In this document: in pieces, positions 51,695 to 62,098 of the stretch
Layout: each line of letters starts with the position of its first letter
How positions within the stretch are numbered: position 1 is the first letter of the stretch
The notes under the pieces: generated by a model
The model's input: the letters and a program-made list of their open reading frames with translations, nothing else
Databases searched by the model: none
What the model was told of the DNA's origin: nothing
Source: Pseudeuparius sepicola
Taxonomy: Eukaryota; Arthropoda; Insecta; Coleoptera; Anthribidae
NCBI GenBank assembly: GCA_963920635.1
Contig: OY987307.1
Span: 15,205,735-15,269,734 of the forward strand
DNA: 64,000 bases
Reading direction: 5' to 3'
Program-made: the position numbers and the translations under genes

Positions 51695-52810
51695 TGTTAT
51701 TTGCTTTTTGGCGGCACTTTGCCAGTGTCCGGGTGTAAGTCAGATAAATCAAAACATTGTGTGCGTGATTTGATGTTCTTTTGCTTCCCCAATGACGAAA
51801 GGCTCGAAAATTTGGATCAGTAAGTGCAAATGAACAGATAAATTTAATGTGAAAATTTCTAGAATTAAATTCTAAATCAGGATTATGGTGATGATGTAAA
51901 TAACAATGTAGGGATTCACAATTTCATGCTTTCACTACAATGGACAAAAGGAAGGTTGGTATATTTTAAGTTTATTTAATCTAACTTCTAACATGAAATT
52001 TAAACACGAAGTGAAATTAGACTTGTCTGAATTAATATACAAAATTAATTGATGTAAATACATGAATGTTAAAATTTTTGTTTTCAGTATGAATATGGAG
52101 AATGATGAAAGAGATTAAACAATCACCAAATTGGGACAAGAGGTTGAAAGACTGAAAAATGAAAACAAGGTTTTGGAAAATAGTTTCACTCCAGCCCAAA
52201 TTCAAAAAATAAAGCAACCTAAGAAACGAATAATGTGGACCATCGAGGACATATCAAAACCTATTGTTTTTCATTCTGCAAGTGCTCAAGCCTACAGATT
52301 GATGCTTAAAAAGGGATATCCCTTTCTGGCAGACTCAACACTTAAGGCCTGGTGCAAAAAAAATTCAATTAGAACCTAGGATTTTAAAAAAGGTAACAAT
52401 ATCATTTTTATTATGTGAATGTGTTTATAGGCATTACTTTTGGCAGGTTTTTATGGTTGTTAAAAAGGCAGATTTGACAGAAGAACAGAAGCTGTGTGTA
52501 CTTTCCTTTGATGAAATAAAAATTAAAAATGTTTGTCTTTATGACAAGTCAAACGATGAAACATTAACATTGAACATAGTGATATGGCTAACGATGTTCA
52601 AGTTGCAGTTTTAAGAGGCCTAGTTGGCAACTGGAAGCAACCAATTTGTTATCCCTATGATTGCACCAATGTCAAAAGAAAAACTTTTTCACATCATAAA
52701 GTATGTAGAAAATGCTGGTTTCCCAGTTGTAGCAGTCGTAAGTGATTTGAGCGAAGGAACATGGATGTTCTCTGGCGTTACATTCATAGGCTTTCTGATT
52801 ACACTAGCTC
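51695..52810 (+). pseudogene. P-element/THAP9-type transposase remnant with introns
   Basis: Three exon-like blocks are readable. Block 1 (to donor GTAAGT at 51820) gives LPVSGCKSDKSKH and MFFCFPNDERLENL, a THAP domain start. Block 2 (52088-52392, after TTTTCAG, to donor GTAACA) gives a leucine-rich coiled coil (LGQEVERLKNENKVLENS), then FTPAQIQKIKQPKKRIMWTI and EDISKPIVFHSASAQAYRLM, LKKGYPFLADSTLKAWCKK, and in another frame EPRILKK. Block 3 (from 52447 after GGCAG) gives VVKKADLTEEQKLCVLSFDE, YDKSNDE, VQVAVLRGLVGNWKQPI, SKEKLFHIIKYVENAGFPVV and AVVSDLSE, then NMDVLWR. That order (THAP, coiled coil, FTP-Q, SFDE, GNWKQPI, VSD, NxxLWR) is the P-element/THAP9 transposase. Stops and frameshifts abound, and homology ends near 52810. 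Inverted ends were not found. Confidence 0.82.
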
Positions 52811-53390
52811 TGTCTCTCTCACACATCTGGATATCACGCACGTGTTTTGCATGGGCTCAGAAAAAATATTTTTCTGAGCATGGGCTTAGGTGTCAAATTT
52901 GTTGTCATATTAGCCGCGTTCCTTTTGTCACTTTTCTTAAGAATTCTTACTTTATCTCGGTGGCAGATCCTTTTACAAATAAGAATGTGAGATTTTTTAC
53001 CTCCCCCTTCACCCTTCAAGCACATCCTCACGAGGCCACTCACTATCGAGCATATTGGCTCAGTTTAGTGGTGGGGAAAATGACCCTTTCACAAGATGAG
53101 TGTTTGACAGGAAAAAACAAACTGAGTGGCTAGGTTAACAACTGAGCTTTCTCAGTGTAGGGGCAAAAAGAACACCTGGCTGTTGTCATTTTTCTTATGA
53201 TGGGTAATTAGAATGCAGTCTTTAGGTAAGTGGTACTTTCAGCACCACTTATCTGTCCAAAATTGCCACATTTTTGTTCCTTAGTTTTTTCTTGTAGGGC
53301 GCAAAATAAGGAAGAAAATCGTGGTGGTAGTCATAAAAAAATCATCCTGTATAGTATTTAAGCATGCTATTTTATGAGTGAGTCACCAAG
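52811..53390. other. Spacer after the P-type remnant
   Basis: An open frame continues from the P homology to 53133 but shows no P-type motifs after about 52810, so this part is probably an unrelated insertion or decayed sequence. Confidence 0.4.
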
Positions 53391-53575
53391 GCTTTCACGT
53401 TATTTCTGTTAGAATTAGAGCAATACTTTTATTTTTTTGTTTAATTTTTTATTATTTAAATGTTACTTTATGACTGATAAACCAAAGATTTCACATTATT
53501 TGTTGTTAGAGTTAGAGAAGTATTAATTTGTTTTTCAGTTTATGGATTAAATGTTTTTTATGTAAATGATCAACA
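53391..53575. repeat. Imperfect tandem duplication
   Basis: Copies at about 53385-53475 and 53476-53565 share ACCAAGGCTTTCACGTTATT / ACCAAAGATTTCACATTATT, then GTTAGA(A/G)TTAGAG(C/A)A and a T-rich tail. Confidence 0.5.
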
Positions 53576-53819
53576 TTATTTTAATTTTTCTATTCGGGGA
53601 GGGGAGCGCCAATTTTATTCCGCACGCGGGCGGTCAACTGCCTTGCGGAGGCCCTGATCATAACTTACTGTCAGTGACTCCAAAGATAACTCAATTTAGA
53701 AAGAGAAAAATATTTCTAAAATTTTAGTTGAAATGTGCATACGGGCAAATTTGTGAAGTCGGTTTTAATTTTATGTTAATTTTTTTTATTTCTTGTTTTT
53801 TAGTGAATTATTAAGAATT

Positions 53820-54330
53820 ATCGACATCGGTCCAATATTAAATTCCATCCCCTATTTGTCCACCCTTAGGATGGAACTTTTTCTCTTGAAATTTAAATGT
53901 GACCACCTCTAAGGTAACCCCTTTCTAATAAAATAAGAATCATCCAAATCGGTCCAATATGAACTTTCATCCCCTATTTATCTACCCTTACGGGTGGAAT
54001 TTTTTTTCTTTAAATTGGGACCACACCTAAGGTACCTACCCCCTTTCAGTAAATAAAGAATCATCGAAATCGGTCCAATATTATATTTCATCCCATATTT
54101 TCCACCCTTAAGGGTGGAATTTTTTCTTCAAATTTAAATGGGGCCACTCCTAAAGTGATCCCTTTCTAATAAAAAAAAATCATTGAAATCGGTCCAATAT
54201 GAAATTTCATCCCCTATTTTTTCACCCTTAGGGGTGGCATTTTTTTTTCAAATTTAAATGGGGCCACCTCTCTTTTCTAATAAAAAAAGAATCATCGAAA
54301 TCGGTTCAATATGAAATTTCATCCCTGGTA
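53820..54330 (+). repeat. Minisatellite, unit about 112-122 bp, over 4 copies
   Basis: Units share ATCGAAATCGGTCCAATAT, then TTTCATCCCCTATTTTTCC, then ACCCTTAGGGGTGGAATTTT and CTTTCTAATAAAAAAAGAAT. Spacing of the CGGTCCAAT core is 122, 121, 119 and 112 bp. Similar ATCGGTCCA phrases also occur in the RTE-like repeat near 29.0 kb, so this may derive from a LINE 3' region. Confidence 0.72.
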
Positions 54331-54774
54331 GAAATAGAGAGGTCAAATTATTTTCAATTTATAGAACCGTTGATTGAGTCCACGATAGAACTTAATATGT
54401 GTCTAAACTGTTGTGCCAAATATGTCTGCCGTAGCTGTCGTCCTTTAGGAAAAATGAAAAAAAAAGTTAAAAAAATCGAACTTGAACTTATAATGAAAAC
54501 CGCTAGGATTTCGATACATGTTTGTATGAAAAAATCTCCCTTTTTTTAATTACTGATTATAATTTTCCGTTTATAAAAGTTCCGTGCTGCCCGGAACTTT
54601 CCGTCACGATTTTTTTCATGTGTTTGTAACCCTTAGCAACTACCCCCACCGCCACCTAGCCAGCTGACACCCCAAACGTAGCTGCACAATGTTGGTACAA
54701 TCGAATGAATCGAATGAAAATATAAAGAAACTGCCCCAAATCGTTGCAATTTTTCAATTTCAAACAAAATGTAA
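54331..54774. other. Spacer
   Basis: AT-rich. No gene or repeat boundary recognised. Confidence 0.35.
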
Positions 54775-54895
54775 TATGTACCTCGGCACTGAAGTTCTTT
54801 TAAGACTCATGTGGTTTATTTGCCTCGGCCAGAGGCCTCGGCAACTAAATTCCACACGAGTCATAAAAAGTTGAACTTCAGTGCCTTGGTACATA
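54775..54895. repeat. 121-bp near-perfect hairpin
   Basis: TATGTACCTCGGCACTGAAG pairs with CTTCAGTGCCTTGGTACATA. The stem continues through AAGACTCATGTGG / CCACACGAGTC and TGCCTCGGCC / GGCCTCGGCA, leaving only a tiny loop. It is a palindromic MITE or a structured RNA. Confidence 0.7.
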
Positions 54896-55766
54896 AATAA
54901 CTATTAGACGAAAGTTGCAGTTTCCTATTATCTCAGCAGGCATATGCAAAATTATAAAAATAAAATGGACAATGTAATATATAAATAATATTATAAAATA
55001 TGATGTTGGAAAATCATTAGGGAACAGCCTGTATACAGGGTGTCCGGTAAGTACCTCCTAATCTCTCGGAAGCATACAGGGGAGGTCAAAATAACCCTAG
55101 TTTGTCAAAGGAAAAAAATTCCTACAGTGCCCCTTAACGGAGATACAGGGCCCCAAAAGAGTACTTAGCGATTTACTTTTTTGGCTCGTAACTTTTGAAC
55201 CGACTTGTATAATTTAATGAAATTTTAATAGTTTATGTTGGCCATAAAGACTCATAAAACCATACTACCGTAGATGTTTCACATCGTCAGGGAAGTCAGG
55301 AACGGACTTGCCACCACACTCGTTGGGCCAAATTTTTGACAGGTGTCATTTTACAGAGCTGAAAACTGTTTTTTTAAATACTTTGGTCATTGCTCTTTAA
55401 AAAAGGTACTCTTCATTTCTTTCGACCAAATGAGCCGTTTTCGAAAAAATTAAGTTTTTGTATAACACTCAAAAGTTTACTTTAACAATGATTTTACAAC
55501 TAAAACATTATTTTCATTTTTTTTTATGGAAATATCAACACACCCTTACCAGAAGTTGTATAACCTCCAATCACAATGACATAAATGACAGTAAGCAGTG
55601 CTGCCAGTAGTTAATAAACCGTCATGAAAATTAAAATATACGTCCCAGAAACTTGCAACTATCAATACATCTTAGTGTTTTAAGTGTTGCATACGATAGG
55701 TAAAATATACAGGGGGATGGCCCAGTCAATCCATGGGCCCAGTTACCCAACCTTACCTTATAGGTA

Positions 55767-56101
55767 CAGTGACCGGCAGAAAGTTGGACACAAATGGGAA
55801 ACTTTTGTATTATCTTTTATCATGAATACAATTTTCTGAAAAAGCTTTCTGAGAAATTTTTATTCTTGATAAAAGTTGGTGCATCATTTTCAATGTCAAT
55901 AGGTATTAAAAAAATTATTTACAAAAGTTATCTGAAACTTTTTTTACAATATTTTTTATTACAAACAAAATATCACAGGCGCAACTTATTATCGAATGAC
56001 ATAAGAATTTGCTACCAAAGTGGAATTTTGTTCTTTTACAGCTAGAAAATTTAATTAATTTAAATTAGTGCTTAAAAATCTCATTTTTGTGTCGGTCACT
56101 A
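55767..56101. mobile_element. TA-flanked MITE, CAGTGACCGGCAGAAA ends (copy 1)
   Basis: The left end is CAGTGACCGGCAGAAAGTTG preceded by TA. The right end here reads GTGTCGGTCACTA. It lacks 14 bp that the other copy keeps (CATAAGTTTCTGCC), so the right inverted repeat is damaged. No coding sequence. Confidence 0.7.
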
Positions 56102-56663
56102 TATATGTACCTATTATTACCTTTCGCATCTAAATAATAAAACTAAGATATTTTGTTGTATTTCGAGTCTATGCATGGGGATCTCGGTTATCTTAAGAGA
56201 TACGAGGGCGGTTAAATTGTGGCAAAGTTGCGGAATTTGATGCCGAGTAACATATGGTAAAAAAATTTTTGGCTGGCCCTTCTCGTTTTGAGAATAATGC
56301 GAAAAAACTGAAAATTGTCGTTTTTGTTTTTATTTTTTTAAACGAAAACGAATAGGACTGGGCAGTTTTAAGTTAAACATTATTGAGGCACGTTTTTACA
56401 AGGAATGGAAACATAAGGCTAATTACCCATTGTTGCGAAGTGTGCTTTGAAATATTGTTTAACTGTTCAGTAAAAATTCAGTTAATGTTAAATTTATTGA
56501 TTAAATAAATCATAAACGTAGGTACCACCCAATGACTTCTAAACCCCTAGACCCGTTTGTTTTGGTTTAGCCTTGTCGCCGTGATTAAAATGCTTCATAC
56601 ATAAAATCGAATTCGTAGTAAAATAATACATAGGTGTGTAAAATCCTATTGCCAAATTTCTTC
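56102..56663. other. Non-coding part of the duplicated block
   Basis: GGGGATCTCGGTTATCTTAA and GGGCGGTTAAATTGTGGCAA resemble sequence at about 27770 and suggest an old MITE. No gene is seen. Confidence 0.35.
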
Positions 56664-56900
56664 CTAGTATTCCGAACCGGTATCAGAATGTTCTAATGTG
56701 GTTATTTGAAACCCAAAAATATACAGTTTATGACATAAATATAATCCAAAGGTGTCATTACGCCTGCCATAAAACTGATTATTAATAGCTTTAAGCTTTA
56801 ATATTCCATTTACCTGAAACGTAATCCCGGAAATAAGGGAAGCATTGTTGGATCCGGCAACGCCGCGAACCTCATCAGTTTGACTGTACATAGCAGCCAT
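56664..56900 (-). CDS. Unidentified first exon or small ORF, copy 1
   Basis: A 78-codon frame starts at 56900 and reads MAAMYSQTDEVRGVAGSNNA, then SLISGITFQ. Exactly at that Gln codon lies CAG|GTAAAT (exon end 56814), a good splice donor in phase. The likely product is therefore a 29-residue first exon rather than the full 78 codons. I do not recognise the protein. It is transcribed away from the THAP exon at 57010, with 109 bp between start codons, the layout of a bidirectional promoter. An identical frame occurs at 61609-61845. Confidence 0.45.
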   Translation of the reverse strand: MAAMYSQTDEVRGVAGSNNASLISGITFQVNGILKLKAINNQFYGRRNDTFGLYLCHKLYIFGFQITTLEHSDTGSEY

Positions 56901-57009
56901 ATTGTTTACATTCTGTTTTGGCGTGCGGTAGTGATCGGTTTAAGAGTTTTCGAGTGTTCCAGAGTGTTAAAAGTGAATTTATTGTAGTTTTTGTACTTTT
57001 GAAGTTGCG

Positions 57010-57074
57010 ATGGTTCGTTACTGTTGTGTTTGTAAAAAGAACGACCAGCTGAACCCTGATCTGTCATTCCACAG
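57010..57074 (+). CDS. THAP-domain first exon, copy 1
   Basis: ATG at 57010 reads MVRYCCVCKKNDQLNPDLSF, then HR, ending at the donor GTATGT (57075). Cys-x2-Cys near the start, then N-P-x-L-SFH, is how THAP first exons begin; an intron after the FH motif is common in THAP genes. The next exon is not visible; the presumed intron runs into a 143-bp minisatellite. An identical copy is at 61955-62019. It could be a THAP gene fragment captured in repeats. Confidence 0.6.
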
Positions 57075-57153
57075 GTATGTAATGGCTTTATGTACAATAT
57101 TTCTCATAGACGTAGAGAAATTTTTGCCCAATAACCAATAACATAAAACGATT

Positions 57154-58246
57154 GCTAGATACTGGGGAAGCACAGAAACGAAAAATCTCAGGTGCGTACG
57201 TGCCGATCGGGGGGATCAAAAATTAGGAAAAATTCGAATTTCCACAATTGATTTTTCGCCAGCTTGATTTTTTTACCAAAATGGCGTTAGAGGCAAGCTA
57301 GATACTGGGGAAGCACAGAAACGAAAAATCTCAGGTGCGTACGTGCCGATCGAGGGGATCAAAAATTAGGAAAAATTCTAATTTCCACAATTGATTTTTC
57401 GCCAGTTTGATTTTTTTACCAAAATGGAGTTAGAGGCAAGCTAGACACTGGGGAAGCACAGAAACGAAAAATCTCAGGTGCGTACGTGCCGATCGCGGGG
57501 ATAAAAAATTAGGAAAAATTCTAATTTCCACAATTGATTTTTCGCCAGCTTGATTTTTTTACCAAAATGGAGTTAGAGGCAAGCTAGACACTGGGGAAGC
57601 ACAGAAACGAAAAAACCCAGGTGCGTACGTGCCGAACGGGGGGATCAAAAATTAAGAAAAATTATAATTTCCACAATTGATTTTTCGCCAGTTTGATTTT
57701 TTTACCAAAATGGAGTTAGAGGCAAGCTAGACACTGGGGAAGCACAGAAACGAAAAATCTCAGGTGCGTACGTGCCGATCGCGGGGATAAAAAATTAGGA
57801 AAAATTCTAATTTCCACAATTGATTTTTCGCCAGCTTGATTTTTTTACCAATATAGCGCGAGAGGCATGCTAGACACTGGCGAAGCACAGAAACGAAAAC
57901 AGTCAGGTGCGTACGTGCCGATCGGGGGGATCAAAATTTAAGAAAAATTCTAATTTCCACAATTGATTTTTCGCCAGCTTGATTTTTTTACCAAAATGGC
58001 GTTAGAGGCAAGCTAGATACTGGGGAAGCACAGAAACGAAAAATCTCAGGTGCGTACGTGCCGATCGCGGGGATAAAAAATTAGGAAAAATTCTAATTTC
58101 CACAATTGATTTTTCGCCAGCTTGATTTTTTTACCAAAATGGAGTTAGAGGCAAGCTAGATACTGGGGAAGCACAGAAACGAAAAATCTCAGGTGCATAC
58201 GTGCCGATTGAGGGGATCAAAAATTAGGAAAAATTCTAATTTCCAC
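57154..58246 (+). repeat. 143-bp minisatellite, array 1 (7.6 units)
   Basis: Unit starts fall exactly every 143 bp (57154, 57297, 57440, 57583, 57726, 57869, 58012, 58155). Each unit runs GCTAGATACTGGGGAAGCAC, CAGGTGCGTACGTGCCGATC, a G-run, ATTCTAATTTCCACAATTG, TTTTTCGCCAGCTTGATTTT and ACCAAAATGGAGTTAGAGGC. Units differ by a few bases. The array ends where the MITE arm at 58247 begins. Confidence 0.92.
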
Positions 58247-58331
58247 AATTTTTTTCCTTTGACAAACTAGGGTTATTTTGACCTCCCCTGTATGCTTCCG
58301 AGAGATTAGGAGGTACTTACCGGACACCCTG

Positions 58332-59281
58332 TATAAGGTAAGGTTGGGTAACTGGGCCCTAGATTTACAACATGACAATTGTTTAGGACATTAGTACTAA
58401 TGTTATTTGTATTTTAAAAAAATTGGTTTAAACATAACATTATTTAGACCTTGTATTATGACATTGCGTTCAGACATAATGACTTTTTGGTTGTGGTTCA
58501 AGTTGATACATATATATTTTTTTCAAGTCGAGGGGGCCCAGTTACCCTGCTAGTTTGGTTAACTGGGCCATGACCTGCATATTTTGGTACTAATTTCATG
58601 TGAATATCTTTAAGTTAACTGCGCCCTTGAGCAGCATTAAAAGAATTTTCTGTACAAATTTCAAATAAATCTGACTCTTCCTTTTGATTTTGTGAAGTCG
58701 GGAAGGTACAATGTTTAAAAATTAAATTAAATTACTTAAATAAAAAAAATAACACAATAACTTTTCTTAGTTGTTTTTATTAGAAAGGGGGTAACATAAT
58801 ATAGTAAAAAAATAAAAAAAATAAAAACAACCTCTATTCACCTAAAACAGGTACGTAACTGTAGGTAAGTAAATAAAAACAAAAAAATAAACTCTTCTCT
58901 TGTATAACTTAAATAAAATAAGTCTATATGGCCTTGTGTTTTTGTACTACTTGTAAAATGCATTTTTTCTTTGGTTTTTACGTTTTTACACTAACTTCGC
59001 CATTTCTTTAACAACAAAGATTCCCCTGTTGTTTAGTTTTGTAGGGGGTGCAATTATTTTTACGATTTCACCTTCATCCTACCACAAATAATCTTCTTTT
59101 GAGGGCCAATGCCAATTGTGGCCATATTTTTCCATAAATTTTACTTTTAACCGATTACCTTCTTTTTCTACTATTTGTCCCTGGTAATATAAATTGTTGT
59201 AGATTGTTATGATAATTTTATATTGACAACTGGGCCCGGGTGGGCCCAGTTACCATTAGATGGTGGGCCCAGTTTGCTGAG
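58332..59281. other. Spacer with GGGCCCAGTTACC motifs
   Basis: AT-rich, with several copies of TGGGCCCAGTTACC or its complement (58347, 58527, 58551, 59228 and 59240, 59264). The same phrase lies in the duplicated block at 55728 and 60392. No gene is seen. Confidence 0.45.
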
Positions 59282-60048
59282 AAACAAAAGGAAGTGGCTA
59301 TTTATACGTCCGACGGATACAAACGTCAGTATACGTCTTGCGCTCTCATTGGTCGATTCAGTCACGTGACACATAACCTTACTTCTACCGTCCGATGGAT
59401 TATGAATCGGCTTGTTTACTAAGTCGATTGGATGATGTCCGAGATTATTTAGACCTATCTTGTCTCATTTTATATTGCGTATGCCCTACTTTTTCCGCGA
59501 TGGGAGCTGCAGAATGAAAAATGAAGTGGTAATTATTTACAATGATGTACCTAACCCACATTCGGACATTCGGCGCGGTCGGGGGGTAGCCAAAATTTCA
59601 AGAAAATCGGGGGTGGGTTACAACGCCGAACATCGCATCGGGCGAAAATACGGGGTACCTACCTAGCCAAAATTTCAAGAAAATCGGGGGTGGGTTACAC
59701 CATTGGAAATTATTACCACTTCTTTTTTCATACGGCAGCGCGCATCGCTGCCGACTGCCACAATATGGTGCGAATGCCCCCTTCTTTTTTCATACGGCAG
59801 CGTCTATCCCCCAAAAAGGAGCAGTGCATACGCTCCTTAGTGCAAAGATGCTCGAGAAAAATGCACTTCCGACGTATCTAAATATTAGTTTACTTCACGA
59901 AATATATAGGTTTACTTCGGCTTCGGACGTGTACGGAGTTAAATGCACGTCCAAAGAAGTCACGTGACTCAGCCCGCCAATGAGAGCGCAAGACGTATAC
60001 TGACGTTTGTATCCGTCGGACGTATAAATAGCCACTTCCAAAACAAAA
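59282..60048. mobile_element. MULE-like MITE with promoter-like ends (copy 2)
   Basis: The element is 59290-60040. The ends are GGAAGTGGCTATTTATACGT and its complement. Flanking AAACAAAA occurs on both sides (59282-59289, 60041-60048). Both arms read inward TATTTATA, GTCCGACGGATACAAACGTC, GCTCTCATTGG (CCAAT) and GTCACGTGAC (E-box). The interior shares CACAATATGGTGCGAATGCC with copy 1 at 5499. It also holds a tandem phrase TAGCCAAAATTTCAAGAAAA at about 59588 and 59662. Confidence 0.72.
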
Positions 60049-60418
60049 ATCACTAGCCAACTGGGCCATGCCAGGTAGTTAACCTATTATTTCACTTTTT
60101 CATGTTTTACATGCCAAATATAAAGGACATTAGCCTGAATTTACTTTAACAATGATTTTACAACTAAAACATTATTTTCATTTTTTTATGGAAATATCAA
60201 CACACCCTTACCAGAAGTTGTATAACCTCCAATCACAATGACATAAATGACAGTAAGCAGTGCTGCCAGTAGTTAATAAACCGTCATGAAAATTAAAATA
60301 TACGTCCCAGAAACTTGCAACTATCAATACATCTTAGTGTTTTAAGTGTTGCATACGATACGTAAAATATACAGGGGGATGGCCCAGTCAATCCATGGGC
60401 CCAGTTACCCAACCTTAC

Positions 60419-60692
60419 CTTATAGCACAGAATAAATAGCTTTGCAACAGAAGCCTCCTTACGGACATGTGTCAGAAATAAGCGAGTCTCCATTTCAATT
60501 TACAGAAAGACAGACAGTATTTTAAGGATAAATTTGGTTCTAATACTATCTCTTCGCAATGTAGATTAATGTACAATCAAATAAAATGCACATTATTCAT
60601 GTATTCAGAAGATATTTCGCTAAAAAGCGAGTCTCCTTTTGACACATATCGCTAAGGATTTGTCTGTATTACTCGTTAGTCTGTGCTTATAG
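60419..60692. mobile_element. hAT-like MITE, 260 bp, with known empty site
   Basis: The insert is 60426-60685, with ends CACAGA and TCTGTG. CTTATAG is repeated on both sides (60419-60425, 60686-60692), while the matching place in copy 1 (55757-55763) has a single CTTATAG. The duplicated sequence therefore gives the exact empty site. Very short ends and a 7-bp duplication are close to hAT type. Confidence 0.8.
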
Positions 60693-60695
60693 GTA

Positions 60696-61045
60696 CAGTG
60701 ACCGGCAGAAAGTTGGACACAAATGGAAAACTTTTGTATTATCTTTTATCATGAATACAATTTTCTGAAAAAGCTTTCTGAGAAATTTTTATTCTTGATA
60801 AAAGTTGGTGCATCATTTTCAATGTCAATAGGTATTTAAAAAATTATTTACAAAAGTTATCTGAAACTTTTTTTTACAATTTTTTTTATTACAAACAAAA
60901 TATCACAGGCGCAACTTATTATCGAATGACATAAGAATTTGCTACCAAAGTGGAATTTTGTTCTTTTACAGCTAGAAAATTTAATTAATTTAAATTAGTG
61001 CTTAAAAATCTCATTTTTGTGTCCATAAGTTTCTGCCGGTCACTA
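60696..61045. mobile_element. TA-flanked MITE, CAGTGACCGGCAGAAA ends (copy 2)
   Basis: Both ends are intact here: CAGTGACCGGCAGAAAGTTG on the left and AAGTTTCTGCCGGTCACTA on the right, flanked by TA. It is otherwise the same as copy 1. Confidence 0.78.
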
Positions 61046-61608
61046 TATATGTACCTATTATTACCTTTCGCATCTAAATAATAAAACTAAGATATTTTGT
61101 TGTATTTCGAGTCTATGTATGGGAATCTCGGTTATCTTAAGAGATACGAGGGCGGTTAAATTGTGGCAAAGTTGCGGAATTTGATGCCGAGTAACATATG
61201 GTAAAAAAATTTTTGGCTGGCCCTTCTCGTTTTGAGAATAATGCGAAAAAACTGAAAATTGTCGTTTTTGTTTTTATTTTTTTAAACGAAAACGAATAGG
61301 ACTGGGCAGTTTTAAGTTAAACATTATTGAGGCACGTTTTTACAAGGAATGGAAACATAAGGCTAATTACCCATTGTTGCGAAGTGTGCTTTGAAATAAT
61401 GTTTAACGGTTCAGTAAAAATTCAGTTAATGTTAAATTTATTGATTAAATAAATCATAAACGTAGGTACCACCCAATGACTTCTAAACCCCTAGACCCGT
61501 TTGTTTTGGTTTAGCCTTGTCGCCGTGATTAAAATGCTTCATACATAAAATCGAATTCGTAGTAAAATAATACATAGGTGTGTAAAATCCTATTGCCAAA
61601 TTTCTTCC

Positions 61609-61845
61609 CTAGTATTCCGAACCGGTATCAGAATGTTCTAATGTGGTTATTTGAAACCCAAAAATATACAGTTTATGACATAAATATAATCCAAAGGTGT
61701 CATTACGCCTGCCATAAAACTGATTATTAATAGCTTTAAGCTTTAATATTCCATTTACCTGAAACGTAATCCCGGAAATAAGGGAAGCATTGTTGGATCC
61801 GGCAACGCCGCGAACCTCATCAGTTTGACTGTACATAGCAGCCAT
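61609..61845 (-). CDS. Unidentified first exon or small ORF, copy 2
   Basis: Same 78-codon frame and same in-phase CAG|GTAAAT donor as at 56664-56900, with no coding difference. Its conservation is explained by the recent duplication and is not by itself evidence for selection. Confidence 0.45.
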   Translation of the reverse strand: MAAMYSQTDEVRGVAGSNNASLISGITFQVNGILKLKAINNQFYGRRNDTFGLYLCHKLYIFGFQITTLEHSDTGSEY

Positions 61846-61954
61846 ATTGTTTACATTCTGTTTTGGCGTGCGGTAGTGATCGGTTTAAGAGTTTTCGAGT
61901 GTTCCAGAGTGTTAAAAGTGAATTTATTGTAGTTTTTGTACTTTTGAAGTTGCG

Positions 61955-62019
61955 ATGGTTCGTTACTGTTGTGTTTGTAAAAAGAACGACCAGCTGAACC
62001 CTGATCTGTCATTCCACAG
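61955..62019 (+). CDS. THAP-domain first exon, copy 2
   Basis: Identical to 57010-57074, with donor GTATGT at 62020. No second exon is visible before the window ends in the minisatellite. Confidence 0.6.
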
Positions 62020-62098
62020 GTATGTAATGGCTTTATGTACAATATTTCTCATAGACGTAGAGAAATTTTTGCCCAATAACCAATAACATAAAACGATT

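Larger units (their letters stand above)
55476..57153 (+). repeat. Duplicated block, copy 1
   Basis: 55476-57153 is nearly identical to 60140-62098. Differences seen: a 260-bp insertion present only in copy 2, 14 bp missing from copy 1 near 56094, one base lost near 56668 in copy 1, and scattered single-base changes. The offset is 4,664 bp at the start and 4,945 bp at the end. Close identity implies a recent duplication. Confidence 0.85.
55036..58331. mobile_element. CAGGGTGTCCGG element, 3.3 kb
   Basis: TA-flanked inverted ends of about 80 bp: CAGGGTGTCCGGTAAGTACC, CTCTCGGAAGCATACAGGGG, AAATAACCCTAGTTTGTCAA on the left, with complements at 58250-58331. The interior carries the duplicated block, the divergent first exons and the first minisatellite. 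Either a short MITE was split by a large insertion, or the whole unit is one composite element. I prefer a split MITE because the end style matches small MITEs elsewhere in the window. Confidence 0.65.
60140..62098 (+). repeat. Duplicated block, copy 2
   Basis: Nearly identical to 55476-57153, interrupted by the 260-bp insertion at 60426-60685. It contains the second copies of the TA-flanked MITE, both divergent first exons and the entry into the minisatellite. Confidence 0.85.

Noticed and set aside
52811..53133. Continuation of the open frame after the P-type homology
   Set aside because: P-transposase motifs shift to another frame near 52780 and stop; the remaining residues match nothing expected.
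56906..57097. 63-codon minus-strand open frames (also 61851-62042)
   Set aside because: They are shadows of the THAP first exon, which has the zinc-ligand pattern and a splice donor on the plus strand.
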